A stretch of DNA of 64,000 bases from Betaproteobacteria bacterium HGW-Betaproteobacteria-16 (GTDB lineage Bacteria > Pseudomonadota > Gammaproteobacteria > Burkholderiales > Burkholderiaceae_C): assembly GCA_002840835.1 (NCBI GenBank), contig PHCQ01000012.1, positions 41,631 to 105,630 of the forward strand, read 5' to 3'. A model generated the notes under the pieces. That model saw nothing but the letters and a program-made list of their open reading frames with translations, was not told the DNA's origin and did not search any database. Positions 7,940-15,690 of this stretch are shown here, one piece after another. The position numbers were made by a program, and so were the translations under genes. The first letter of the stretch is position 1. Each line of letters starts with the position of its first letter.

Positions 7940-8548
7940 TTGAAGAAATGGGTTGCCCCATGTGCGTATGCACGTTGATGAAGGCTGACAGCAGTCAGCT
8001 CGCCACCAGGTGAACCTGGAGGCTCTTTTCAGGACTTTCGCCCATGAAAAAACCAAACACCCCTGTTCAAGAGGGAAGCGTTTCGTCTTTGCACGGATGC
8101 GTTGTGGTGGGGGAAGTAGTAGTGCCGCCCTGGCCATAAGGCCCAGGGCGGCAACCAAATCCATCTTGCGCTTTCACGCGGACTGACGCCGTCGCGTCGT
8201 ATCCAAATCCAAAGGCTCGTGTATTGAGATGCACCAGCTGCACCACCCATGGCATGACCACTAGGTGATGCGATTGTTGCACAGGTTTTTCGAGCCGGTG
8301 GAAATTGTTTTTTCAGGTACCGACCTCCGCTTCTAGTAGCGATTCTGGCCCTGCATGCCTGCTCACTCCGCTTTGATTGGAGCTTGAAAACTAACTTTTC
8401 AAACCCTCAGTTTTTTTGCGTTTCCGACAGGGAGGCTCTCGCATTGGGCGCAAAACGGCCCGATGTGAAGGACTCGAAATGGCTCCGGTTCATAGACTCA
8501 TTTTGTCTTTTTACTGCCCATTTATGGGCATCAACCCGGAGTCTCTCA
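7940..8548. other. Gene-free stretch before the 8549 gene
   Basis: About 600 bases have no gene I can support. They hold a perfect 10-bp GC-rich hairpin at 8124-8152 (GCCGCCCTGG/CCAGGGCGGC), one TAGTAGCG word at 8334 that also occurs around the replication origin at 27 kb, and a GCCCAT/ATGGGC hairpin at 8517-8530 just before the ribosome-binding site of the next gene. Reading frames here look like chance. Confidence 0.5.
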
Positions 8549-9451
8549 ATGACCGACACACCCAACGCTGCACCGCCGGTTGCACCAAGTTTTACGCCTG
8601 ACGAACAGTTTGCAGCGCTCGTGGCTGTGTTCGGCGAGAAGTACGCAAAAGACTTCATCGACCCAGTGGTGTTCCTGCCCTACAGCTTCAGCTCTCCCAC
8701 GGTGAAGCAGTTCTACAAGCGCGAGTTCCCCCTCATCTCGCGAACATTGATGGTCGAGAGCGTGTATCGGCGGCGTCCCGCATACAACCAGGCCGTTCTC
8801 GATGACTTTGCACTGATGGTGGCACGCAAGCTTGCCGACATCATGACCCTGCTCTCAACGCATTGCGACCGCCTTCGCATCATTTGCAAGACCAACAGCG
8901 TCGATGTGAACGCAACCTACCTGCATCCCGACAATCGTGTAGTGCCAATCATCGCAAGCCACAGCAAGACCTACCTTTCCGTTTTGTACAAGCTTGATGA
9001 GCTGTATCACCTCACTGGTTCGGCCAACCTCAACGGCGTGATCGATGGAAGCTCGCGTTCGAAGATGGAATTGCTCTGCCGCAAGGCTGTTCGCGCCTTC
9101 AGCGCCATGTTGCGCAACGAAATTGTCAAGCTGCGCAAGGAATCTCAACGAATGTGGGCAGCCATGGGCAACGTGGTCGACGAAGAGTTGGCCCGCGCCG
9201 AAAATGCCCACGGCGAAGGCGTCGAGGAATTCGACAAGTCCATGTCCGATGACGCGGCACTCGATCCCGCAGCGCATGTCGATCCCGAATCCGCCTCTCA
9301 AGTCATTGACGATATTGCATCGTCGGCAGCCGCCGCTCGCCCACGGCGCAAGAAGGCCGATGCACCAACCACGGTGACACCAGCCGATCCTCCCGCTGCC
9401 CCAGCAGCCCCAGCAACGGTTGATGCCTCGACTGCAAATGCAACTGCCTGA
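8549..9451 (+). CDS. AcaB/DUF1845-like plasmid protein
   Basis: The product has 300 residues. The start at 8549 was chosen for CCCGGAG upstream; the frame stays open for 55 more codons without support. The core (about residues 30-205) is helical and contains a segment YKLDELYHLTGSANLNGVID followed by a basic Arg/Lys-rich helix, which resembles the AcaB/DUF1845 proteins of integrative elements and plasmids. The last 100 residues are acidic, then Ala/Pro-rich with a basic patch (RPRRKK). It precedes the helicase gene by 28 bases on the same strand. The family match is tentative; a regulatory or DNA-binding role is inference. Confidence 0.5.
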   Translation: MTDTPNAAPPVAPSFTPDEQFAALVAVFGEKYAKDFIDPVVFLPYSFSSPTVKQFYKREFPLISRTLMVESVYRRRPAYNQAVLDDFALMVARKLADIMTLLSTHCDRLRIICKTNSVDVNATYLHPDNRVVPIIASHSKTYLSVLYKLDELYHLTGSANLNGVIDGSSRSKMELLCRKAVRAFSAMLRNEIVKLRKESQRMWAAMGNVVDEELARAENAHGEGVEEFDKSMSDDAALDPAAHVDPESASQVIDDIASSAAAARPRRKKADAPTTVTPADPPAAPAAPATVDASTANATA

Positions 9452-9479
9452 CGTTTGAGCGATCAAGGGACGCTCACCC

Positions 9480-11270
9480 ATGTCTCTGACGCCATCGCAA
9501 CAGATGGCGGTCGACTATGACCGCCATCTGATTCTCTTTGCGGGACCGGGATCTGGCAAAACAGCGACCTCTGTAGCCAAGGGGCGTCGCATTCTGCAGC
9601 AGGGTGACTCACACTTGGGCATGGTGACCTTCACCACTGCAGGCGCTGGGGAGATGCGCGAAAGGATGGAGGCTTCGTTTGTCGCTACTGGCAGCTCTTT
9701 GCCAAAGCACCGGTTCACTACCGGTACCTTTCACTCCCTTGCACTTCGCCACTACCAGCGGCATGGTCGCTCCACAAGAAAGCTGATTTCTCCCCCAGCA
9801 CGCGCTGGTTTGCTTGCCGGGATGCTCTCGCACCTGGATTTTGAGGAGCGATCGGCGTACGCCCTCGAACTCGACCGCTACCAGGGCGCCCTCAAACCTG
9901 AGGAGGTGGAGCTTGATCGCGAGGTGGAGTCATTTGTTCATGCTTACCTGCAGCGTTTGAAGGGCATGAACGCCATGGACCTCTCGATGGTCATGCGTGA
10001 CTGTGTGATGGGGATGCGAACCGGCGCAATCCCCCTCTTCCCACTCACACACCTCATTGGCGATGAGATGCAGGATGCAGATCAGGTTCAGCTGGAACTG
10101 ATGATCATTCACGCCAACGCTGAGATCACCACCACCCTCGTCGGCGATGACGACCAGACCATCTATGAATGGCGAAATGCGATGGGGTACGAAGGGCTCA
10201 TGCGCTTCGCCAAGGAAACGGGGGCGAAAACGATCACTCTCGCCGAAAATTTTCGAAGCCTCGAATCAATCGTTGCTCACTCTCAGATCCTGATCGAGCA
10301 CAACAACCCCAAGCGCATCGACAAGAACCCGCGGGCGGTCAGGGGGCCGGGCGGACTGATCGGTTTCACATCTGCAGCTCACACTGAAATTGCGTGCGGA
10401 TCGATCGCCAAAGCAATCCAAGCTTATCGTGTCGGTGGTGAGTCAGTCGCTGTCCTCGGGCGCTCAAACCGCGATCTGGACTTCATGGAGCAGCATCTGC
10501 TTCAGGCAACTGATGAAAATGGGAACGCGTCTCCCATCCCATACCAACGTGATGGGCAGTCCATGTGGCAAACCCCAGAGGTGGCCACGCTCACAAGCTT
10601 CCTGTCAGCGCTTTTGCATGGGCAGACTGTGGACCTTGCCTCAACCCTGTCTCTGCTTCAGTTGTCCAGCTCCACCAGGTCCTCACTTGAGAGGGAGCTA
10701 GGACCTACGTGCGGCCGCTTTCTCGACGGTCAAATGCTCAACTTGAAAACTGAAACCAAGGAAGAGGCCCAGGAGATCAAGAGCTTCGTGGGAGCCACCA
10801 GTTTTGCGCGTGCACGCCTTCGAAGTGGTGAACTGGCATTCGCAATTCGTGAATCGGTGAACGAAGTCAGCCGGCTCCTGAAGGGCCAGCCAAAAGCACG
10901 TCCGAAACTGGTTGACAGTCTCTTTGGAAGCGCGGAGTCGGTTCTCGTGGGGTTGCGTGGATCTCTCTCTCAGCGGCTCAACATTGTGGGGAGAGCCAAC
11001 AACAAGGAACCCCATGAAGGCGCTGTCCGCCTACTGACCATGCACTCCAGCAAAGGGCTGGAGTTTGACCTGGTGTTCCTGTTGAATGCCAACGATCCAG
11101 AGGACGGTTCAACCCTCATAGACGACCACCCCGAGCGGCGTCTGTTTTATGTGGCCATGACGCGGGCAAAGAACCGGCTTGCGGTTCTCTATTGCAACAA
11201 GCCCATCAAGTACATCAGCGAGGCCCGTCTTCCCTACTTCCCGACACTGGACGCACTGTTCGCGGTCTAA
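9480..11270 (+). CDS. UvrD/PcrA-like superfamily 1 DNA helicase
   Basis: The 596-residue product is an ATP-dependent 3'-5' helicase. All main SF1A motifs are visible: Q motif LTPSQQMAV at residue 3, Walker A AGPGSGKT near 20-28, motif II DEMQDAD near 195, motif III VGDDDQTIYEWR near 221, motif IV-region LAENFRS, motif V LLTMHSSKGLEFD near 520 and motif VI LFYVAMTRAKNRLA near 557. It is shorter than chromosomal UvrD (about 720). The nuclease extension of RecB-type enzymes is absent. It stands convergent with the PRTRC block, separated by a bidirectional terminator. On a plasmid it likely supports replication restart or recombination. Confidence 0.9.
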   Translation: MSLTPSQQMAVDYDRHLILFAGPGSGKTATSVAKGRRILQQGDSHLGMVTFTTAGAGEMRERMEASFVATGSSLPKHRFTTGTFHSLALRHYQRHGRSTRKLISPPARAGLLAGMLSHLDFEERSAYALELDRYQGALKPEEVELDREVESFVHAYLQRLKGMNAMDLSMVMRDCVMGMRTGAIPLFPLTHLIGDEMQDADQVQLELMIIHANAEITTTLVGDDDQTIYEWRNAMGYEGLMRFAKETGAKTITLAENFRSLESIVAHSQILIEHNNPKRIDKNPRAVRGPGGLIGFTSAAHTEIACGSIAKAIQAYRVGGESVAVLGRSNRDLDFMEQHLLQATDENGNASPIPYQRDGQSMWQTPEVATLTSFLSALLHGQTVDLASTLSLLQLSSSTRSSLERELGPTCGRFLDGQMLNLKTETKEEAQEIKSFVGATSFARARLRSGELAFAIRESVNEVSRLLKGQPKARPKLVDSLFGSAESVLVGLRGSLSQRLNIVGRANNKEPHEGAVRLLTMHSSKGLEFDLVFLLNANDPEDGSTLIDDHPERRLFYVAMTRAKNRLAVLYCNKPIKYISEARLPYFPTLDALFAV

Positions 11271-11320
11271 ATTCGATTTTGAGTTTTCCTTTCCCATAGA
11301 TCAATCCAGGCAACCAACGT

Positions 11321-11354
11321 AAAAAAGCCCCCGAAGCGAACTTCGGGGGCTTTT
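11321..11354. terminator. Bidirectional rho-independent terminator
   Basis: AAAAAAGCCCCCGAAG pairs with CTTCGGGGGCTTTT around GCGAA. A-tract on one side and T-tract on the other make it work in both directions, between the convergent helicase and PRTRC ThiF genes. Confidence 0.9.
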
Positions 11355-11392
11355 CCGTTTGATCTGAGATTGGCTGAACTCCGATCTCATCC

Positions 11393-12232
11393 TCAGACTG
11401 CTTCTGCCAGTCTTGAGGGTTGCTGCACCTTCTTGCGTTTGCCTGTTCGGCTCACACCGAATCGCTCCCAAACTTCCGGGTCGATAGCCATAGGCATCAC
11501 CGACATTCTCTCCAGGTTGACGAACGCTCCATGGTGTTCGATCTCACCCACAGTGAACAGCTGCCACAACAAGTTGGATGCGAATAGGCTCACGGCTGGA
11601 TTGATGAACAAAGACTGCTTCTCCAGCGCCTCAGCCAAGGAGCAAGACGGCATTCCGTCATCCTCTTTGTCCTTGGCCTTGTCGATCAGCTCTGGGAACA
11701 ACTCCCCAATGTGGGGAAGCCGGTTCTTCAGATCACCCTTTTGGTTTCTGCAGGTAACTTCGCCCAAAACCACCTGGCCATCAGATGCCCGATTACCAAG
11801 GTCGAGGTAGTAGCGAATCCCCCACGAAGTGTTCTCCAGTCCGCGAAGTATTGCAAGCCGTGCCGCACGGTTGTCGACGGCGCCGATTGCGATGTCGCAG
11901 CTTTGGAAGACGTTCGACTTGGTAGTCAACCGCTCAACACGAGCCTCCCATGGCAGGCTGAACTCCATAGCCATGTTGGCTCTGTTGATCAGCGTTGAAG
12001 CCTTGTAGGCACCGACGTCACATGCATAGAACGCCTGTCTGCCGATGTTTGCGGTACTCACCACATCATCATCGATCAGAGTGACGTGCAAGCCCGCTGG
12101 ATGGCCCAAAGCAAGCATCGCTCGATGCAGACACATGAGATGCTCCAACATGCGACTCCCAGTCCCGCCTGCGCCCACCAAGACCACCTTTACAGCCCTG
12201 GTCGCCAGCTCTCGATGAAGAGAGTGCTTCAT
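11393..12232 (-). CDS. PRTRC system ThiF/E1-like adenylyltransferase
   Basis: The product has 279 residues. The ThiF/MoeB/E1 fold is clear: nucleotide-binding GAGGTGSRMLEHL near residue 17, the DDDVVSTANIGRQAF segment (conserved Asp, Asn and Arg that hold ATP), and GAVDNRAARL. Family members adenylate the C-terminus of a ubiquitin-like protein or a peptide. A Cys in GMPSCS is a candidate acceptor. The start at 12232 overlaps the stop of protein A by 4 bases (ATGA). It is the last gene of the cassette E-C-F-B-A-ThiF. The cassette is defined by conserved gene order; its biochemical substrate is unknown. Confidence 0.88.
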   Translation of the reverse strand: MKHSLHRELATRAVKVVLVGAGGTGSRMLEHLMCLHRAMLALGHPAGLHVTLIDDDVVSTANIGRQAFYACDVGAYKASTLINRANMAMEFSLPWEARVERLTTKSNVFQSCDIAIGAVDNRAARLAILRGLENTSWGIRYYLDLGNRASDGQVVLGEVTCRNQKGDLKNRLPHIGELFPELIDKAKDKEDDGMPSCSLAEALEKQSLFINPAVSLFASNLLWQLFTVGEIEHHGAFVNLERMSVMPMAIDPEVWERFGVSRTGKRKKVQQPSRLAEAV

Positions 12233-12858
12233 TGCAGCACCCCCGTACGCACCACGATAGTTTCCCCATCGAGGTTTAGCGGGATCATTGCATCCAGGCA
12301 TACCAGACGCAAAGAGATCTCGGTCTGTTGGGACCCGACCCGACCCAGCACAGCGGAAATTTTTATCCCGCCGGCATCATCGTGGTCATCACGTGCAGAG
12401 AAGCGCGCTTCGTAGTGCCCATGACTGTGAATGTCCACAACTGCCACTTCGCTTTCGCAAAGTGACGGCTCCTGGTAGTCCACCCTGTCTGGCCGCTGAA
12501 GCGACATTTTGCGCATTTCAAAGCGCCAGGTGTCCGAGGCGCTGCACCAGATGAAGACAGCCGCACATTCGTTTGGCATGGCCTTCTCCGCTTGATCCCT
12601 GAATTCACTCCAGAGCTCACGTGGTGGATTGCCGCATCGAAGCTGCACGCTAGGTTCCATCGCACCGAAAGGCGTGGACATACCATGCACCCGGGCGATG
12701 GGGAGATTGGCGTACAACCATGGCGTGCTCACCTCGCGGTAGAGCCCATCCTTTGCGACAACGAAGCGTTGTCCATGCGTTTCGGGTGGGTCGATCGCAC
12801 CACTGGGGGGCGCAGTGATCACCGGAAACGTCTTCTCGATCCATTGATCAAGTGCCAT
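12229..12858 (-). CDS. PRTRC system protein A (JAMM/JAB-domain protein)
   Basis: The product has 209 residues. The C-terminal half carries a JAMM metalloprotease signature, HSHGHYEARFSARDD near residue 147: two zinc-ligand His in HxH, then Ser and Asp at the canonical spacing (HxH-x7-S-xx-D). JAMM proteins cleave isopeptide bonds or process ubiquitin-like precursors. Together with the ThiF and E2-like neighbours this gives the enzyme set of a conjugation/deconjugation pathway. The ATG at 12858 overlaps the TGA of protein B by one base. The N-terminal 90 residues are specific to the PRTRC family. Confidence 0.85.
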   Translation of the reverse strand: MALDQWIEKTFPVITAPPSGAIDPPETHGQRFVVAKDGLYREVSTPWLYANLPIARVHGMSTPFGAMEPSVQLRCGNPPRELWSEFRDQAEKAMPNECAAVFIWCSASDTWRFEMRKMSLQRPDRVDYQEPSLCESEVAVVDIHSHGHYEARFSARDDHDDAGGIKISAVLGRVGSQQTEISLRLVCLDAMIPLNLDGETIVVRTGVLQ

Positions 12859-13643
12859 CAGAATTCTCCTGTGGGGCGTGGTTGGGCCCCGAGCCTGTCC
12901 AGCAGCGTGGACTCAAGAAGATGTTCCACACGAAGCGGAACTTGTACCAACTTGTCTTCTGGGAAGCTCTTGGCTGGCTTGGCCAGCATTCGTTTCCAGA
13001 AGCCGCAGGGCTCTACCCCTTTAACGAGGCGATCCTTCTGCGTGAAGTTGGGGTGCGTGAAACGCGAACCGAAGAAGGTTTTCTCCCACGCGCTCGTGAG
13101 CCACTTCATCTCTTCGGTTGGCAAATTTGCCGTTCCGATACAGACCTTCCCGCTGCCCCAAACGTTGAAGAATGGCGCTTGGTAGAGGTCTGTGGCCTGT
13201 GTGGGCCGCTCTTCGCCTTTGACAGCGTAGAGGTAGAGTCCCTTGCCAGGCATGGCGAGCCAGATCAGACCAGGTACCGGGCTGGACGCTGCGGCACTGA
13301 ATGTCTTGCTGTTGTATGAGGACTTTTCGAACACCATGGGGCGAACCCCTGGTGGCGTCCACCAGACAATGCGGTCATGACCTTTGGCAAGAACGCCGGG
13401 GTCAATCCAGTGGGTAGCTCGCGTCTCTGCGGTTTCCGTAATGGATGTAGTGATGTCGACCAGGTCACGCTCGGTGAGCAGACGTCCTGGTTGAACCTCA
13501 GGCCGCCCGTTGATCGGCCTGACGGTGTGAACGGTTGCGAATTGGTAGCTATCCTCTTCTTGGCGACCGCTGGTCCCGTAAAGAAGAATTGCTCCGCTTA
13601 GCGTGGCCACAGGGCCAGCCTCGCGAACTGATACGTGAAGCAT
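12858..13643 (-). CDS. PRTRC system protein B (E2-like)
   Basis: The product has 261 residues and falls into the prokaryotic E2-like group found with ThiF and JAB proteins. The segment PFFNVWGSGKVCIGTANLP near residue 165 has the pattern of the conserved Asn-Val...Val-Cys-x-Gly of this group, with the Cys as the likely thioester-carrying residue. It lies 2 bases after protein F and overlaps A by one base, so it is tightly coupled. Inference: it receives an activated partner from the ThiF protein. No ubiquitin-like protein with a terminal GG is evident in the cassette; the small protein C would be the first candidate to test. Confidence 0.82.
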   Translation of the reverse strand: MLHVSVREAGPVATLSGAILLYGTSGRQEEDSYQFATVHTVRPINGRPEVQPGRLLTERDLVDITTSITETAETRATHWIDPGVLAKGHDRIVWWTPPGVRPMVFEKSSYNSKTFSAAASSPVPGLIWLAMPGKGLYLYAVKGEERPTQATDLYQAPFFNVWGSGKVCIGTANLPTEEMKWLTSAWEKTFFGSRFTHPNFTQKDRLVKGVEPCGFWKRMLAKPAKSFPEDKLVQVPLRVEHLLESTLLDRLGAQPRPTGEF

Positions 13644-13645
13644 TT

Positions 13646-14800
13646 CTAGCCTTGTGTGAAGTGTTGCAAGACCCTTGAGATCGCCGCATGACGGGTCACA
13701 AAGTCCTTGAATGATTGAATGAGCAGAGTCATCTGCTCGGGATCAAGAGTGTTGGCGGTGAACTTCAGGTGAAGGTCTGTCGCCTCCCCTCCGTTCATTT
13801 CCATCTCTTCGTAGTGATTGAGGACTTCGAGCGGCATGTCCATCTCGTCCCACACCACGATGCAAGCTCCTCCGTACCTTGAGCCGTAGAAGCCGTCTTC
13901 CTCGTCGAGGCTGCACTTGCTATGCAAGGCGGTTTTTCTCTTGAGTTCGGCACTGAGCAAAAGCGTTTGTTCAACTACCTTTGCAAGCGTTTCTGGCATT
14001 TCCTTCGCAAGCAGTTTCTTCGCGACGGTTTCGCCTATGGCTTTCGGCTTTGGCACCGGAACCATGCGTCGCTTCTTCTCGCTGAATTTGCTGCCCCAAA
14101 GCATCCACTTGTTGCCGCCGTATGCAGTCACCAGATCTGATGGCCACACGGGGGCATAGTCGTCTTTGAGTTCCTTGATGCTGGTCGATGCGTCGAGCCC
14201 GTTTTCTTCTCGGATCCGTTCCGCATAGCCCTTGTCGTCGCTTTCGTCGCCGAACCAGAGCATTTCAGCGAAGTCGCCGATGTCTCTTGGCAAGTACATG
14301 CGATACCCATCCACCGAGGCTGCGTTGATCGTTTCGTAAACAAACCAACCCAGACCCTCATGAAACGCATTCAGCTCCTCGATGACCGACTTGAGCCGGA
14401 ATACGGGGATACCGCTTACGGCACTGATGTAGAGGTTGATTTCGGCACCAGTCACTGTGACGTGGACGCCGAGTTCAAGTGGATCTTCATTGCCGCATGT
14501 CATTGCGACGTAGTCCTTCAGCTGCTTGAGCAACGTGGACTGTGTATCTGTGAACTTCCCTGCTGGAAGCCGCACGCCGGCGGCGTGGGCTTCAAGCGAG
14601 AAGGCTGCTGTGTTTTGAGGGATAAGCGACACCCCAGGTTCCAGGACCATTGGAATGTCGCCGTTCAAAGCAGGTAGGCACCATGCTCCGCCCGCAAATG
14701 GTCGCAGACCTAACCGAACCTGCTGAACGCCGTTGCTGGTGGCAACACCGGCGTCGACAAAGTCCGATCGTTCACGACCTTGAGTACGGTCGTAGAACAT
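13646..14800 (-). CDS. PRTRC system protein F-like
   Basis: The product has 384 residues and is assigned as protein F mainly by place in the order E-C-F-B-A-ThiF. No catalytic motif is seen. The middle part is rich in Lys/Arg (SEKKRRMVPVPKPK, near residue 240) and the protein is otherwise a mixed alpha/beta soluble protein. The start at 14800 is supported by AGGAGAATCAGAA directly upstream. This start lies inside the preceding protein C frame, which overlaps it by 91 bases in another frame. It ends 2 bases before protein B. Confidence 0.7.
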   Translation of the reverse strand: MFYDRTQGRERSDFVDAGVATSNGVQQVRLGLRPFAGGAWCLPALNGDIPMVLEPGVSLIPQNTAAFSLEAHAAGVRLPAGKFTDTQSTLLKQLKDYVAMTCGNEDPLELGVHVTVTGAEINLYISAVSGIPVFRLKSVIEELNAFHEGLGWFVYETINAASVDGYRMYLPRDIGDFAEMLWFGDESDDKGYAERIREENGLDASTSIKELKDDYAPVWPSDLVTAYGGNKWMLWGSKFSEKKRRMVPVPKPKAIGETVAKKLLAKEMPETLAKVVEQTLLLSAELKRKTALHSKCSLDEEDGFYGSRYGGACIVVWDEMDMPLEVLNHYEEMEMNGGEATDLHLKFTANTLDPEQMTLLIQSFKDFVTRHAAISRVLQHFTQG

Positions 14801-15111
14801 TTCTGATTCTCCTGAATGGTTTCGAGAGATGCGCCAGCAACTGGCGAGCCCTTGCTTGGAGCTTGCCCCTTGCGAATCGCTTGAAGTGCGGCCAGATGTC
14901 CAACCCCCTTGCTACCCACCGCGCGGGTGAATGTGTAGGTTGAAACGCCAGCCTTGGTCTCGGGCCCTTCCACAACTGCGTTGAGGAGCTCTGGATATTG
15001 GTGGGCATAGAGTGCCTTGACCTCTTCTGGAGTCTTGCCAGAAGATGGATCAGTGAGCTTGATCCCGTTGTATCGGAACACGCGGGTGATGGGAGCGACA
15101 ACAACTGCCAT
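14710..15111 (-). CDS. PRTRC system protein C, with C-terminal extension
   Basis: The product has 133 residues. The first 70 match the small protein C pattern: TRVFRYNGIKL near the N-terminus, YAHQYPELLNAVVEGPE, YTFTRAVGSKG at about 58-68. Family members are normally about 70 residues and stop soon after that last motif. Here the frame continues for 60 more low-complexity residues and runs 91 bases into protein F. The start has AAGGGGAAACGC upstream. The compact beta-grasp-like size and place next to E1/E2/JAMM homologues make it the best candidate for the conjugated partner, but that is inference; it has no terminal Gly-Gly. Confidence 0.78.
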   Translation of the reverse strand: MAVVVAPITRVFRYNGIKLTDPSSGKTPEEVKALYAHQYPELLNAVVEGPETKAGVSTYTFTRAVGSKGVGHLAALQAIRKGQAPSKGSPVAGASLETIQENQKCSTTVLKVVNDRTLSTPVLPPATAFSRFG

Positions 15112-15122
15112 TGCGTTTCCCC

Positions 15123-15611
15123 TTAGAGAACGAAAGGCATGGGATCGGACGAATTCGACGGTGAGGACGTGGCCACACCATTCGACGATTCGCTGGAAGT
15201 GGACGATTCCTCGCCGGCTTCATCGTCGTCATCTCCGCCCTCCATCAAGGTGGGGGATTTGTTCGTCGCAACAGGCCGACTTCCTGGAGTCTTCGCAGCC
15301 TTGATAGGCTTCGCGGTGACGGCTTGCTCGCTTGCGTCCTTTGCGACCTGCTCAGCCATGACCTTGACGGCCAGCAGCTGATCCTGCAGAGACACATTAG
15401 CTTCGCAGTAGCCTGCGAGGATCTGCGGGAACTCAGCATCGAGTTCTTCGGCAGTAGCGGTGAAGGTCTTGGCCACCAGGTTCGAGGCGGCTCCATCCTT
15501 TGCACTGCTGGGGAGAACGCTGACCTCGATCTTCTCGTCGCCGGCGGCGGAGATGACAAGGTTGAGCGAAACGCCTCGCTTGAGGAGGCTGTGAATGTTC
15601 GAAAACATCAT
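15123..15611 (-). CDS. PRTRC system protein E
   Basis: The product has 162 residues. The N-terminal half (FSNIHSLLKRGVSLNLVISA ... FTATAEELDAEFPQILAGY) fits the protein E family. The C-terminal half is a disordered linker, basic at first (PIKAAKTPGSRP), then acidic (GGDDDDEAGEE), then Ser/Asn-rich, closing in DPMPFVL. That acidic, Pro-Phe-containing end resembles the partner-binding tails of SSB proteins, which is notable because the plasmid SSB lacks such a tip. Two in-frame ATG codons stand side by side at the start. A hairpin leader (15615-15665) separates it from parB. Confidence 0.78.
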   Translation of the reverse strand: MMFSNIHSLLKRGVSLNLVISAAGDEKIEVSVLPSSAKDGAASNLVAKTFTATAEELDAEFPQILAGYCEANVSLQDQLLAVKVMAEQVAKDASEQAVTAKPIKAAKTPGSRPVATNKSPTLMEGGDDDDEAGEESSTSSESSNGVATSSPSNSSDPMPFVL

Positions 15612-15614
15612 GGT

Positions 15615-15665
15615 CTTTTCTTTCCAATGTGAAATGAAAAGGCCACGCCCTTCAAGGACGTGGCC
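15615..15665 (-). promoter_or_regulatory. Two-hairpin leader between PRTRC parB and E
   Basis: On the minus strand a GGCCACG/CGTGGCC stem (15641-15665, with inner CCTT/AAGG) is followed by T residues, so it could end the parB transcript. Next comes a CTTTTC/GAAAAG stem (15615-15641) that reaches the ribosome-binding region of protein E. The same CTTTTC/GAAAAG element occurs in the parB leader. Confidence 0.5.
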
Positions 15666-15690
15666 CTTGAGGGGGAAGGTGTTGGAGCTG

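Noticed and set aside
7886..8164. Possible 92-codon gene on the minus strand before the 45-aa ORF
   Set aside because: It covers a GC hairpin and the leader hairpin, lacks a ribosome-binding site, and the composition (Arg/Trp/Pro mix) looks non-coding.
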